DNA from: Pedobacter sp. PLR
Lineage (GTDB): Bacteria > Bacteroidota > Bacteroidia > Sphingobacteriales > Sphingobacteriaceae
Direction of reading: 5' to 3'
Assembly: GCF_026239675.1 (NCBI RefSeq)
Contig: NZ_JAPIVQ010000001.1
Location: 682,001 to 746,000, forward strand
DNA: 64,000 bases
A program made the position numbers and the translations under genes. Below the pieces are notes generated by a model. The model made no database searches and was not told where the DNA came from. It saw only the letters and a program-made list of their open reading frames with translations. Positions 1 to 7,282 of the stretch are shown here, in pieces; position 1 is the stretch's first letter, and every line of letters starts with the position of its first letter.

Positions 1-112
1 TAAACACATAAAACATGACTGCAAAAGTTGCATAATCAAAAATAGAACTGATGGGCCCGATGATGACCATAAACCTTCGGATACCTCCGGCACGCAATAC
101 TCCTTTTTTAGC
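1..112 (-). pseudogene. MgtA-type magnesium-translocating P-type ATPase, fragment running off the left edge
   Basis: Read on the minus strand, positions 79 to 2 encode RRFMVIIGPISSIFDYATF and a following hydrophobic stretch. In MgtA/MgtB Mg2+ P-type ATPases this GPISSIFD segment starts one of the C-terminal membrane helices, roughly 650 to 700 residues into a protein of about 900. The preceding residues (LLKKGVLRAGGI, up to about position 112) could match the usual linker before it, but weakly. Upstream of that the minus strand runs straight into the terminator of the alcohol dehydrogenase gene, so the first two thirds of the ATPase are absent here. The frame is open but has no suitable start. 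I see a 3' fragment; whether it is a real pseudogene or an assembly join cannot be decided from the sequence. Confidence 0.6.
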
Positions 113-120
113 AATTTTCT

Positions 121-164
121 AAAATAAAAATGCCGGATTCCTGAACAATTCAGAAACCCGGCAT
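121..164 (-). terminator. Intrinsic terminator after the alcohol dehydrogenase gene
   Basis: An imperfect 16-bp stem (130-145 with 149-164, two mismatches, loop CAA) contains ATGCCGG paired with CCGGCAT. On the minus strand it is followed by a T-rich run (121-129). It lies 48 bp past the stop codon of the dehydrogenase gene and separates it from the MgtA-like fragment. Confidence 0.8.
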
Positions 165-211
165 CTAACAGATGGCCCCTAAAATATGGCAGTAAAACCA
201 CCTGAAAAAGC

Positions 212-1372
212 TTAGTAGCTCATTTCTACAATTTTCTCTACATCGGATGGCGCAAGGGTTTTATGTTCACCCAATCCTAACCAACCTCTTTCAGTAAAGC
301 GTTTCGAGATCTTTTGTGCAGTGCCCTGGAAATCAACTGTATATTCAGAAAGCGAAGTTTTAATTTCCATGGAATGGAAAAAATCTTCGGTTCTGGCAAT
401 TGCAGCGTTAGCGATATCATCGGTACTACCAGAAGTAATTCCCCATACACGCTGACCGTATTGCGCCAGTTTTTCTTTCTTCGCTTCAAAATTATAACGG
501 TAATGACTTGGTGCAATGATGGCCAAAGTTCTGGCATGGTCAATTCCGAATAAAGCCGTCAGCTCATGACCCATCGCATGTACCGCCCAGTCGGTAGGTA
601 CACCTTTTTGAATCAATCCGTTCAAGGCCATCGTACAACTCCACATAAAGTTAGCTGCAGCCTCATAATCCCCCGGGTTTTCAATCACCTTCGGACCTAC
701 TTCAATCAGCGTTTGCAGGATGCTTTCTGCAAAGCGATCCTGTAAATGCGCGCCTGCCGGATAAGTCATATACTGCTCTAAAACATGTGTAAAGGCATCC
801 GTTACCCCATTTACCAATTGGCGTTTAGGGATAGATTTGATCACCTCAGGATCAAGGACAGAGAATTCCGGGAACAAACCAGGACCGCCCATGGCCAGTT
901 TTTCCTGAGTTTCCTTGCGGGTAATTACCGCGCCGGAGTTCATTTCTGAGCCCGTAGCAGGTAAAGTCAATACCGAAGCAAAAGGTAAACCTTTTTCTGT
1001 TCGGATATTTTGCGTCAGGATATCCCATGGGGTATCTCCCTCGTACAATGCCGCTGCGGAAAGGAATTTCACCCCGTCAATCACGGAGCCACCACCAACA
1101 GCCAACATATAAGTCACCTTTTCTTCTTTGATCACTTTTAGCGCCTGCATCAACACTTCATATTCCGGATTTGCTGGAATTCCAGAAAATTCCAACACTT
1201 CAAAACCCTTTAGTGCATCCATCACCTGATCGTATACACCGTTAGCTTTGATACTACCAGCACCGTAAAGCACCAATACTTTAGCACCTGTCGGGATTTC
1301 TTTACTTATCTTTTTTATTTCCCCTTTTCCAAAAATGATCTTGGTCGGGTTTTTAAATTCAAAATTTAACAT
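212..1372 (-). CDS. Iron-containing alcohol dehydrogenase, YqhD type
   Basis: This 386-residue protein is a group III metal-dependent alcohol dehydrogenase, closest in style to the NADPH-dependent aldehyde reductase YqhD, which reduces short-chain aldehydes in the cytoplasm. The nucleotide-binding GGGS motif is at residues 93-96. The metal ligands fall where YqhD has them: D192, H196, H265 and H279. Length is normal for the family. It is the last gene of a minus-strand cluster after a MarR regulator and an NADP-dependent oxidoreductase, but a 103-bp gap with a hairpin and a direct repeat precedes it, so it may have its own control. Together with the oxidoreductase a role in aldehyde or electrophile detoxification is likely; the substrate is not evident. 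Confidence 0.93.
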   Translation of the reverse strand: MLNFEFKNPTKIIFGKGEIKKISKEIPTGAKVLVLYGAGSIKANGVYDQVMDALKGFEVLEFSGIPANPEYEVLMQALKVIKEEKVTYMLAVGGGSVIDGVKFLSAAALYEGDTPWDILTQNIRTEKGLPFASVLTLPATGSEMNSGAVITRKETQEKLAMGGPGLFPEFSVLDPEVIKSIPKRQLVNGVTDAFTHVLEQYMTYPAGAHLQDRFAESILQTLIEVGPKVIENPGDYEAAANFMWSCTMALNGLIQKGVPTDWAVHAMGHELTALFGIDHARTLAIIAPSHYRYNFEAKKEKLAQYGQRVWGITSGSTDDIANAAIARTEDFFHSMEIKTSLSEYTVDFQGTAQKISKRFTERGWLGLGEHKTLAPSDVEKIVEMSY

Positions 1373-1402
1373 CTTGATTGGGTTGTTTTATAATTAAAAT
1401 AA

Positions 1403-1434
1403 TACAGCTATAGTTTCTAAAATATTACAGCTAT
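1403..1434. promoter_or_regulatory. Direct repeat upstream of the alcohol dehydrogenase gene
   Basis: The 9-mer TACAGCTAT occurs twice (1403-1411 and 1426-1434), 23 bp apart, 31 to 62 bp upstream of the dehydrogenase start codon. Position and spacing suit a regulator binding site. No regulator can be assigned; the MarR protein of the cluster is one candidate. Confidence 0.35.
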
Positions 1435-1452
1435 CAGTTTAGCTTTATCTTT

Positions 1453-1473
1453 CGGTTATCGATTCGATAACCG
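1453..1473. promoter_or_regulatory. Perfect hairpin just after the oxidoreductase stop codon
   Basis: CGGTTATCG (1453-1461) and CGATAACCG (1465-1473) form perfect 9-bp arms with a three-base loop, two bases beyond the oxidoreductase stop codon. No T-run follows on the minus strand, so it is not a standard intrinsic terminator. It could protect the mRNA end, attenuate read-through into the dehydrogenase gene, or be a DNA binding site. Confidence 0.45.
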
Positions 1474-1475
1474 CT

Positions 1476-2477
1476 TTAAACCTTAACGATCATTTTACCT
1501 TCATTTTTACCTTCAAAAAGGTCCATAAAGGCTTGAGGAATCTGATCAAAACCTTCTACTACAGTTTCCACGTAGCTCAGTTTACCTTCTTTCAACCAGG
1601 TACTCATCTGCGCAATGGCTTCGGGAAATTTAGTTGCAAATGCAGACACAATAAAGCCTTGCATTAATGCGCTTTTGATCACCATAGTTGGCTGAATACG
1701 TGGCCCAAAATCTGGTGCCGTAGCATTATACAAGGATATCGCTCCACAAACAGGAATACGCGCATATCTGTTGAGGTTAGCAAGTACTGCATCAGAAATC
1801 GCCGCCCCCACATTATCAAAATACACATCTACACCGTCCGGACAAGCGGCTTTTACAGCTGCTTTCAGGTCTGTAGTCGTTTTATAATTGATGGCTTCAT
1901 CAAAGTGAAACTTAGATTTCAGCATTTCTACCTTCTCATTAGTACCGGCAATCCCTATGACCCTACAACCTAAAATCTTACCAATCTGGCCTACTACCGT
2001 TCCAACGGCCCCCGCAGCACCAGAAACAACGATGGTTTCTCCTGCTTTTGGTTTTCCGATTTCCAACAAACCACAATAGGCAGTTAATCCGGTCATACCA
2101 AGAATCCCCAGATAAGCGCTTAAATCTGCCGCCTTAGGATCAACTTTGATCAGGCCTTTACCATCATGACTCTGGTATTCTTTCCATTCCAGACTCCCGG
2201 AAACGAAATCTCCTTTTTCAAAACCAGGCATTTTACTATCAATTACCTCTGCCACCACACCAGAAGACATCGGTTTATTCAATTCAAAAGGAGGGATATA
2301 AGATTCCGAATCATTCATTCTTCCTCTTAAGTACGGGTCTACCGAAACATATTTTGTTTGCAGCAATACCTGTCCATCATTGGCCACTGGCATCGCTTCT
2401 TCTATAAATTTAAAATCACTTAACACCGGTTTTCCTACCGGTCTTGCGTTCAACAGAATTACTTTATTCATAGCCAT
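1476..2477 (-). CDS. NADP-dependent oxidoreductase of the medium-chain reductase superfamily
   Basis: The 333-residue protein belongs to the zinc-free branch of the medium-chain dehydrogenase/reductases, related to leukotriene B4 12-hydroxydehydrogenase, prostaglandin reductase and CurA. These reduce the double bond of alpha,beta-unsaturated ketones and aldehydes with NADPH. The N-terminal part carries the SVDPYLRGRM motif (about residues 45-54) typical of this branch. The Rossmann loop is at 153-164 (GAAGAVGTVVGQ). No structural or catalytic zinc cysteine pattern is seen. It starts 13 bp after the MarR gene and is probably co-transcribed with it, which suggests induction by an electrophilic compound. 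The exact substrate is unknown. Confidence 0.92.
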   Translation of the reverse strand: MAMNKVILLNARPVGKPVLSDFKFIEEAMPVANDGQVLLQTKYVSVDPYLRGRMNDSESYIPPFELNKPMSSGVVAEVIDSKMPGFEKGDFVSGSLEWKEYQSHDGKGLIKVDPKAADLSAYLGILGMTGLTAYCGLLEIGKPKAGETIVVSGAAGAVGTVVGQIGKILGCRVIGIAGTNEKVEMLKSKFHFDEAINYKTTTDLKAAVKAACPDGVDVYFDNVGAAISDAVLANLNRYARIPVCGAISLYNATAPDFGPRIQPTMVIKSALMQGFIVSAFATKFPEAIAQMSTWLKEGKLSYVETVVEGFDQIPQAFMDLFEGKNEGKMIVKV

Positions 2478-2490
2478 GTTCTTTACAATT

Positions 2491-2928
2491 TTATTTTCTT
2501 AATTTTTCCAGGAGGTCATTTAACAGATCAGCATCTTCGTTACCGAGGTCAAGAACCCCCTGATCAATAATCGCCCTGGCCTCAGTTTTCAGCTTCGCCC
2601 CTTCCGGACTTAGCTTAACATAAACCACACGCTGGTCAGATAAGTTTCGCTCTTTCACAATTAGTCCTTTATCCATCAATTTATTAAGCAATCTGGATAC
2701 ATTGGGCATGCGGTCTATCAAACGATCCTTGATCAGGTTAACGGTAGCCGTTTGTCCCTCCTGACCATGTAAAATACTCAACACATTAAACTGCTGTAGC
2801 GATAAACCCGTCGGTTTTAGCGCAATTGCAATCTTATTGAGAATCCAGTTTGAAGTGAAAATAATATTTGTTGCTGCCCGCTGTTGGGGAGTTACAAATT
2901 GATGTTTTAGTTCTTCTTCTATCTTCAT
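2491..2928 (-). CDS. MarR family transcriptional regulator
   Basis: I place the start at 2928 (145 residues, beginning MKIEEELK) because related Bacteroidota MarR proteins begin this way; an upstream ATG at 2976 would add 16 unconserved hydrophobic residues. A winged helix-turn-helix covers about residues 35-110, including LSLQQFNVLSIL and the DNA-recognition region around DRLIDRMPNVSRLLNKLMDK. MarR proteins act as dimers, are usually repressors, and are released by small phenolic or electrophilic ligands or by oxidation. It lies directly upstream of the oxidoreductase gene (13-bp gap) and probably controls its own operon. There is no cysteine at an obvious sensing position near the N-terminus, so ligand binding is more likely than thiol sensing. 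Confidence 0.9.
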   Translation of the reverse strand: MKIEEELKHQFVTPQQRAATNIIFTSNWILNKIAIALKPTGLSLQQFNVLSILHGQEGQTATVNLIKDRLIDRMPNVSRLLNKLMDKGLIVKERNLSDQRVVYVKLSPEGAKLKTEARAIIDQGVLDLGNEDADLLNDLLEKLRK

Positions 2929-3037
2929 GCGTATCAGTTTTAAGGCCACCGTGATTAGCGAATACAAAATTAACATCCATGGATTATAACTCCAAGGAAT
3001 ACAAATAGAGAATTACCTAATGAATGTCATTTTAGCT

Positions 3038-3766
3038 TTAAAGCCACTTCCTGAAGTAGGAATTGAAGGCTTCCTTGTGTTGTTCTGAAAGCGTGATCAT
3101 CCGGTCTCCGATGTATAAAGTGTTTTTAGTTACCGCAGTGATCTTCTCCAGCGAAACAATAAAAGAGCGGTGAACCCGCATAAAAGCTTTTGAAGAAAGC
3201 TTAACTTCCAGATCTTTAAGACTGCTCAAAGTGAGTAAAGGTTTGTCATTATTTTCCAGGTATACCTTCACATAATCTTTCAATCCTTCGATATAAAGAA
3301 TGTCTTTGATCGCGACCCTAACCAGCTGGTACTCCACTTTCAGAAAGATATAGGCGTCGCCTGTTTCTTCCGGGCTTTTAACCGGAGCTTTCATTTCTGC
3401 ATAGTTCCTTGCTTTGTTTGCTGCGGTCAAAAACTCTTCGTAATCAAAAGGCTTCAACAGGTAATCCAGTGCATCCACCTTATAACCATCCAGTGCGAAA
3501 TTATTAAAGGCGGTAGTAAAAATCACCCTTGGTCCGGGGCCACCTGGCTGATGATCCAACATCCTGGCCACCTGAATCCCGTTCAGATCAGGCATCTGAA
3601 TGTCCAGAAAAATGAGGTCGATCTGCTCATGATGCACCATTTCCAAGGCTTTTAACCCACTAGAAAAGGCCCCTTTAAGCTCCAAAAAAGGTGTTTGTTC
3701 TATAAAACTACACACCATCCCTAAGGCCAGAGGCTCATCATCAACTGCTATACATTTCAGTACCAT
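3038..3766 (-). CDS. LytTR family response regulator
   Basis: The 242-residue protein has a receiver domain at residues 4-120 and a LytTR DNA-binding domain at about 140-242. The acidic pocket (D9, D10), the phosphoacceptor D55 and the conserved lysine in LLKPFDY are all present, so it should be phosphorylated. LytTR regulators bind direct repeats upstream of target promoters. In this group such genes normally follow directly after a LytS-type membrane kinase gene. Here that partner is missing: immediately upstream of the start codon the sequence changes into the middle of a MacA-like gene. The regulator itself looks intact, but it may have lost its partner kinase and its native promoter. Confidence 0.93.
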   Translation of the reverse strand: MVLKCIAVDDEPLALGMVCSFIEQTPFLELKGAFSSGLKALEMVHHEQIDLIFLDIQMPDLNGIQVARMLDHQPGGPGPRVIFTTAFNNFALDGYKVDALDYLLKPFDYEEFLTAANKARNYAEMKAPVKSPEETGDAYIFLKVEYQLVRVAIKDILYIEGLKDYVKVYLENNDKPLLTLSSLKDLEVKLSSKAFMRVHRSFIVSLEKITAVTKNTLYIGDRMITLSEQHKEAFNSYFRKWL

Positions 3767-3776
3767 CGGGATTTAG

Positions 3777-4673
3777 GCTAATTTCAACCGTCAAAAGCAA
3801 CTGTTTCAGACAGGGTCCATTAGCAAAGCAGATTACGACCTTGCTTTAAACACTTTACAAGTCGCAAAAGCCAACCTGAGTAATGTACAGGCACAGTTAA
3901 GAGCCGCAGAGCGGAACCTTTCGTTCACCCAAATTTACTCCCCTATTGATGGCGTAGTACTGAGCAGAAGTGTCAGTATTGGTCAGACTGTTGCCGCCAG
4001 TTTCAGTACACCTACCCTGTTCACCATTGCCAAAGACATCACTAAAATGCAGGTGCAGGCAAAAGTGGATGAGGCCGATATAGGTAATGTAAAAACCGGC
4101 CAGCGCTCCACATTTACAGTAGATGCATTTATTGACGATACGTTTAATGGCACCGTCAAAGAGATCCGTTTGCAACCTTCCATCTCCGCCAATGTAGTAA
4201 CCTATGCGACTTTAATTGATGCGCCAAATGACGACAAGAAGCTAAAACCCGGAATGACCGCCAATATTATCATATTTAGCAAAGAAATAAATAATGCTTT
4301 GCTGGTTTCCGCACAGGCTTTAAAGTTCCATCCGGATTCTTCCCTGTCTAAACAATATGAAATTATTCCTGACCCCGGACATAAAAAAGGAGGCGCAGGA
4401 AAAGGAAAGCACCAGGGTAAAACCAATCCGCGGATACCCGTAGGTGGAGATGTTGTGTCCAATCCTACGGCTTATGTATGGGTGCTGGAAGGACAAAAGC
4501 TGATACAAAGAAAAATCAAGACCGGCCTGAATGACAATACGCAGGTACAGGTATTATCCGGGCTATCCGAAAATGATCTGATAATAACCGGAGCTAATGG
4601 TCTTTCTGCTACTGCCACTCCGGCAGCCGCTGCAAGCAGTCCATTTATGCCAAAAAGAGGAGGCAGACGATGA
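3777..4673 (+). pseudogene. MacA/HlyD-type periplasmic adaptor of an ABC exporter, 5' half missing
   Basis: The frame starts right after a TAG at 3774 with ANFNRQKQLFQTGSISKADY, which matches the coiled-coil hairpin of MacA-like adaptors. It continues through the second lipoyl half-motif (YSPIDGVVLSRSVSIGQTV), the beta-barrel and the membrane-proximal domain, and ends overlapping the ATPase start (ATGA). The signal sequence or anchor, the first lipoyl half and the first arm of the coiled coil, about 130 to 170 residues, are absent. An ATG at 4047 could only give a 208-residue fragment without export signal. A TolC-type gene normally precedes this operon and is also missing. The downstream ATPase and permease are intact. 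Confidence 0.85.
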
Positions 4674-5419
4674 CCGCCAAAAAGATCCTGGAAATCCAGA
4701 ACGTAAAAAGGGAATTTATCATGGGTGATCAAATCGTCCGTGCCCTGAAAGGAGTTTCATTTGATGTGAATGCAGGAGAATTTCTGACCATTATGGGCAG
4801 TAGCGGATCTGGCAAAACCACCTTATTAAATATGCTCGGTTGTCTGGATAAACCTACCGAAGGCAGTTATATTTTAGATGGTGTAAACGTTAAAGAGCTA
4901 AGCAGGGATGAACTGGCCAAAATGAGAAACACAAAAATTGGCTTTGTATTCCAGGCATACAACCTCTTGCCCAGAACCACCGCCTTAGAAAATGTAGAGT
5001 TGCCCTTGTTGTACAATCCAATGATTACCACCAAAGAACGCAAAGAAAGAGCCATAGCAGCCTTGCAGGCGGTTAAATTAGATGGCCGTTTTGACCATAC
5101 TCCTAATCAACTTTCCGGTGGACAACAGCAGAGAGTAGCTATTGCCAGAGCACTGGTCAATGAACCGGTTATGATTCTCGCCGATGAAGCAACAGGAAAC
5201 CTCGATACCCGTACTTCTTATGAGATCATGTCGCTGATGCAGGAGCTGAATCAGGATGGTAAAACCATCATATTTGTAACCCATGAGCCTGATATCGCTG
5301 CATTTACCAACCGAACCGTCCTGTTAAAAGATGGCCGGGTACAAAAGGACACAACCAATCCAGATCCACGTTCCGCAAAAACCGCTTTAGCCGAATTGCC
5401 CGATACTGATGATTATTAA
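4670..5419 (+). CDS. ABC transporter ATP-binding protein, MacB/LolD type
   Basis: This 249-residue ATPase energises the neighbouring MacB-type permease from the cytoplasmic side. It has Walker A GSSGSGKT (43-50), a Q-loop (VFQAYN), the signature [15 protein letters not shown], Walker [14 protein letters not shown] and the H-loop VTHEPDIA. The D-E-A in place of the more common D-E-P after Walker B is a mild variation. The start codon overlaps the adaptor stop codon, and an AGGAGG-like site lies about 8 bp upstream, so translation is coupled. The C-terminal 30 residues extend beyond the usual ATPase core. In MacAB systems the complex exports peptides, lipoproteins or antibiotics; here the adaptor is broken, so function is uncertain. 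Confidence 0.93.
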   Translation: MTAKKILEIQNVKREFIMGDQIVRALKGVSFDVNAGEFLTIMGSSGSGKTTLLNMLGCLDKPTEGSYILDGVNVKELSRDELAKMRNTKIGFVFQAYNLLPRTTALENVELPLLYNPMITTKERKERAIAALQAVKLDGRFDHTPNQLSGGQQQRVAIARALVNEPVMILADEATGNLDTRTSYEIMSLMQELNQDGKTIIFVTHEPDIAAFTNRTVLLKDGRVQKDTTNPDPRSAKTALAELPDTDDY

Positions 5420-5430
5420 ATGATAAGCTG

Positions 5431-6648
5431 ATGAAAATCTTAAACCTGATCAAACTTGCCATAAGGGCATTACAACGCAATAAGTTACGCGCCCTGCTGA
5501 CCATGTTGGGCATCATCATTGGCGTTGCTTCTGTGATTACCATGATGTCTATCGGCGAAGGTTCTAAACAAAGTATCAATGCTTCACTGGCCAGTATGGG
5601 TTCTAATATGATCACCATTCAGCCTTACAGCAACGAACCTGGCGGGGCAAGAATGATGGGAAGTAGTCTTAAGACATTGACAATTAAAGACGTGGAAGCC
5701 TTAAAAAATGCACTGGATGTTGCCCTGATTTCTCCATTGGCATCTTCCAACGGACAATCGATCAATGGTGCAAACAACTGGCCTACGACCATTCAGGGTG
5801 TAAGTCCGGATTATCTGGAAATTAGAAAAGTAGTGGTAAAAGAAGGGATCATGTTTTCAGACCAGGATGTCCGGTCCTCCGCAAAAGTATGTTTACTGGG
5901 TAAAACGGTGGTCGACAACCTATTTCCCAACGGGGATGATCCGATTGGAAAAATCATCAGATTCGGCAAGATCCCCTTTCAGGTAATTGGTGTATTGGTA
6001 CCAAAAGGAACCAGTAATTTCGGACAAGACCAGGACGACATTATCATTGCCCCCTACACTACGGTGCAGAAAAGAATATTATCGACCATCTATTTTGGCA
6101 GCATCTATGCTTCAGCCGTCACAGAAAACGCTTCCAATGCGGCTGTTGCTGAAATCACTTCGATATTGAGAGAAACACACCACCTCCGCGACAATCAGGA
6201 CAATGATTTTCAGGTGCGCACCCAGGCCGAACTGATGACCATGATGAACTCTACCAGTAGTATGCTTACGGCCTTATTAACTGCCGTTGCCAGTATTTCC
6301 CTACTAATTGGCGGAATTGGCATCATGAACATCATGTATGTATCTGTAACGGAACGCACCCGGGAAATTGGACTTAGGATGTCTATTGGTGCCCGTGGCG
6401 TAGATATTCTGCTTCAGTTTTTAATCGAGGCAATCATGATCAGTATTACCGGCGGCGTCATCGGTGTCCTACTGGGCATCACCGCAGCCATTGTCATTCC
6501 ATCCATGCTGAACTGGCCAACTGTGATTTCACAGTCTTCCATCGTCATTTCATTTTTGGTCTGTGCCCTGACCGGGATATTCTTTGGCTATTATCCGGCA
6601 CTAAAAGCTTCCCGGTTAGATCCTATAGAAGCCCTACATTACGAATAA
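5431..6648 (+). CDS. ABC transporter permease of the MacB/FtsX family
   Basis: The 405-residue protein has the MacB layout: one N-terminal membrane helix (about residues 20-42), a large periplasmic MacB core domain (about 45-255), then three helices in an FtsX domain (about 275-400). The C-terminal motif SRLDPIEALHYE is typical. It starts 11 bp after the ATPase gene. In this family ATP hydrolysis is coupled to movements of the periplasmic domain that drive substrate through adaptor and TolC. With the adaptor gene truncated, the transporter may be idle or may use an adaptor encoded elsewhere. Confidence 0.92.
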   Translation: MKILNLIKLAIRALQRNKLRALLTMLGIIIGVASVITMMSIGEGSKQSINASLASMGSNMITIQPYSNEPGGARMMGSSLKTLTIKDVEALKNALDVALISPLASSNGQSINGANNWPTTIQGVSPDYLEIRKVVVKEGIMFSDQDVRSSAKVCLLGKTVVDNLFPNGDDPIGKIIRFGKIPFQVIGVLVPKGTSNFGQDQDDIIIAPYTTVQKRILSTIYFGSIYASAVTENASNAAVAEITSILRETHHLRDNQDNDFQVRTQAELMTMMNSTSSMLTALLTAVASISLLIGGIGIMNIMYVSVTERTREIGLRMSIGARGVDILLQFLIEAIMISITGGVIGVLLGITAAIVIPSMLNWPTVISQSSIVISFLVCALTGIFFGYYPALKASRLDPIEALHYE

Positions 6649-6658
6649 AGGTTACTTT

Positions 6659-7150
6659 TTACAACAAGTGATGGGTATCTTTAATGGTATCCATCACGAA
6701 AATGCTTTTGGTTTGGGCAATTCCAGGAATTTCACTCAGCTTATTCATCGAGAAGGAATGGAAGCTTTCCATGCTCTCCGTTACAATTTTGAGCATAAAG
6801 TCAAAATCTCCGGATATATTATAACATTCTGTCACCTCCTTAAAGGCCAGCACCGCATCAATAAATTCCTGAGCAGCTTTCTTATTGTGGACCTTCAGGG
6901 AGATCTGTACAATCACGATGATACCCTTATTGATTTTCCGGTTATCCAGCAAGGCGACATACTTTCTAATCACCCCTTCCCGCTCCATTCTTTTGATCCT
7001 TTCATGGGTGGGAGTTGGACTTAAATGCACTTTAGACGCGATTTCACGTATGGTGAGCTTTGCATTCTCCTGCAATAAGCGCATAATTTCATAATCTTTA
7101 TCATCTAAAACCAGTGCTGCCTGGCGGACTTGTTCTGTTTGGGGAGCCAT
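6659..7150 (-). CDS. Lrp/AsnC family transcriptional regulator
   Basis: I choose the ATG at 7150 (163 residues, MAPQTEQV) over a TTG four codons earlier. An AsnC-type helix-turn-helix spans about residues 15-65 (DYEIMRLLQENAKLTIREIA, with the recognition helix near SPTPTHERIKRME). The ligand-binding RAM domain fills about 75-155. These regulators form octamers or dimers and respond to amino acids. The gene is divergent from an MFS exporter across a 132-bp spacer containing a direct repeat and an inverted repeat, so it probably controls itself and the exporter, much as Lrp-type proteins control amino acid exporters. That link is inference. Confidence 0.92.
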   Translation of the reverse strand: MAPQTEQVRQAALVLDDKDYEIMRLLQENAKLTIREIASKVHLSPTPTHERIKRMEREGVIRKYVALLDNRKINKGIIVIVQISLKVHNKKAAQEFIDAVLAFKEVTECYNISGDFDFMLKIVTESMESFHSFSMNKLSEIPGIAQTKSIFVMDTIKDTHHLL

Positions 7151-7167
7151 ATTTAAGATCAATAACG

Positions 7168-7221
7168 CATTTGTTCTGTTAAATTAGGAAATAATACTCA
7201 TTTGTTCTAAATAAGCAGAAC
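7168..7221. promoter_or_regulatory. Candidate operator between the Lrp regulator and the MFS exporter
   Basis: The 10-mer CATTTGTTCT occurs twice (7168-7177 and 7199-7208), exactly 31 bp apart, about three helical turns. The second copy overlaps an inverted repeat, GTTCT (7204-7208) and AGAAC (7217-7221), with an 8-bp spacer. Phased repeats of this kind suit binding by an Lrp-type oligomer. The site lies between the two divergent start codons and just upstream of the exporter's promoter element. Confidence 0.5.
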
Positions 7222-7247
7222 TTATTTTTAGTCTGTGTTACGAAAGT

Positions 7248-7255
7248 TACCTTTG
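7248..7255 (+). promoter_or_regulatory. Bacteroidota -7 promoter element for the MFS exporter
   Basis: TACCTTTG fits the TAnnTTTG consensus and lies 27 bp upstream of the exporter start codon. No clear TTG-type -33 element is seen at the expected distance. Confidence 0.5.
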
Positions 7256-7282
7256 TAAGGAAAATTTCCTCCATTACGTTTT

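Noticed and set aside
4047-4673. Short adaptor protein starting at the ATG at 4047
   Set aside because: The homologous frame continues upstream to 3777 without this start, and the product would lack an export signal. It is better described as part of a truncated gene.
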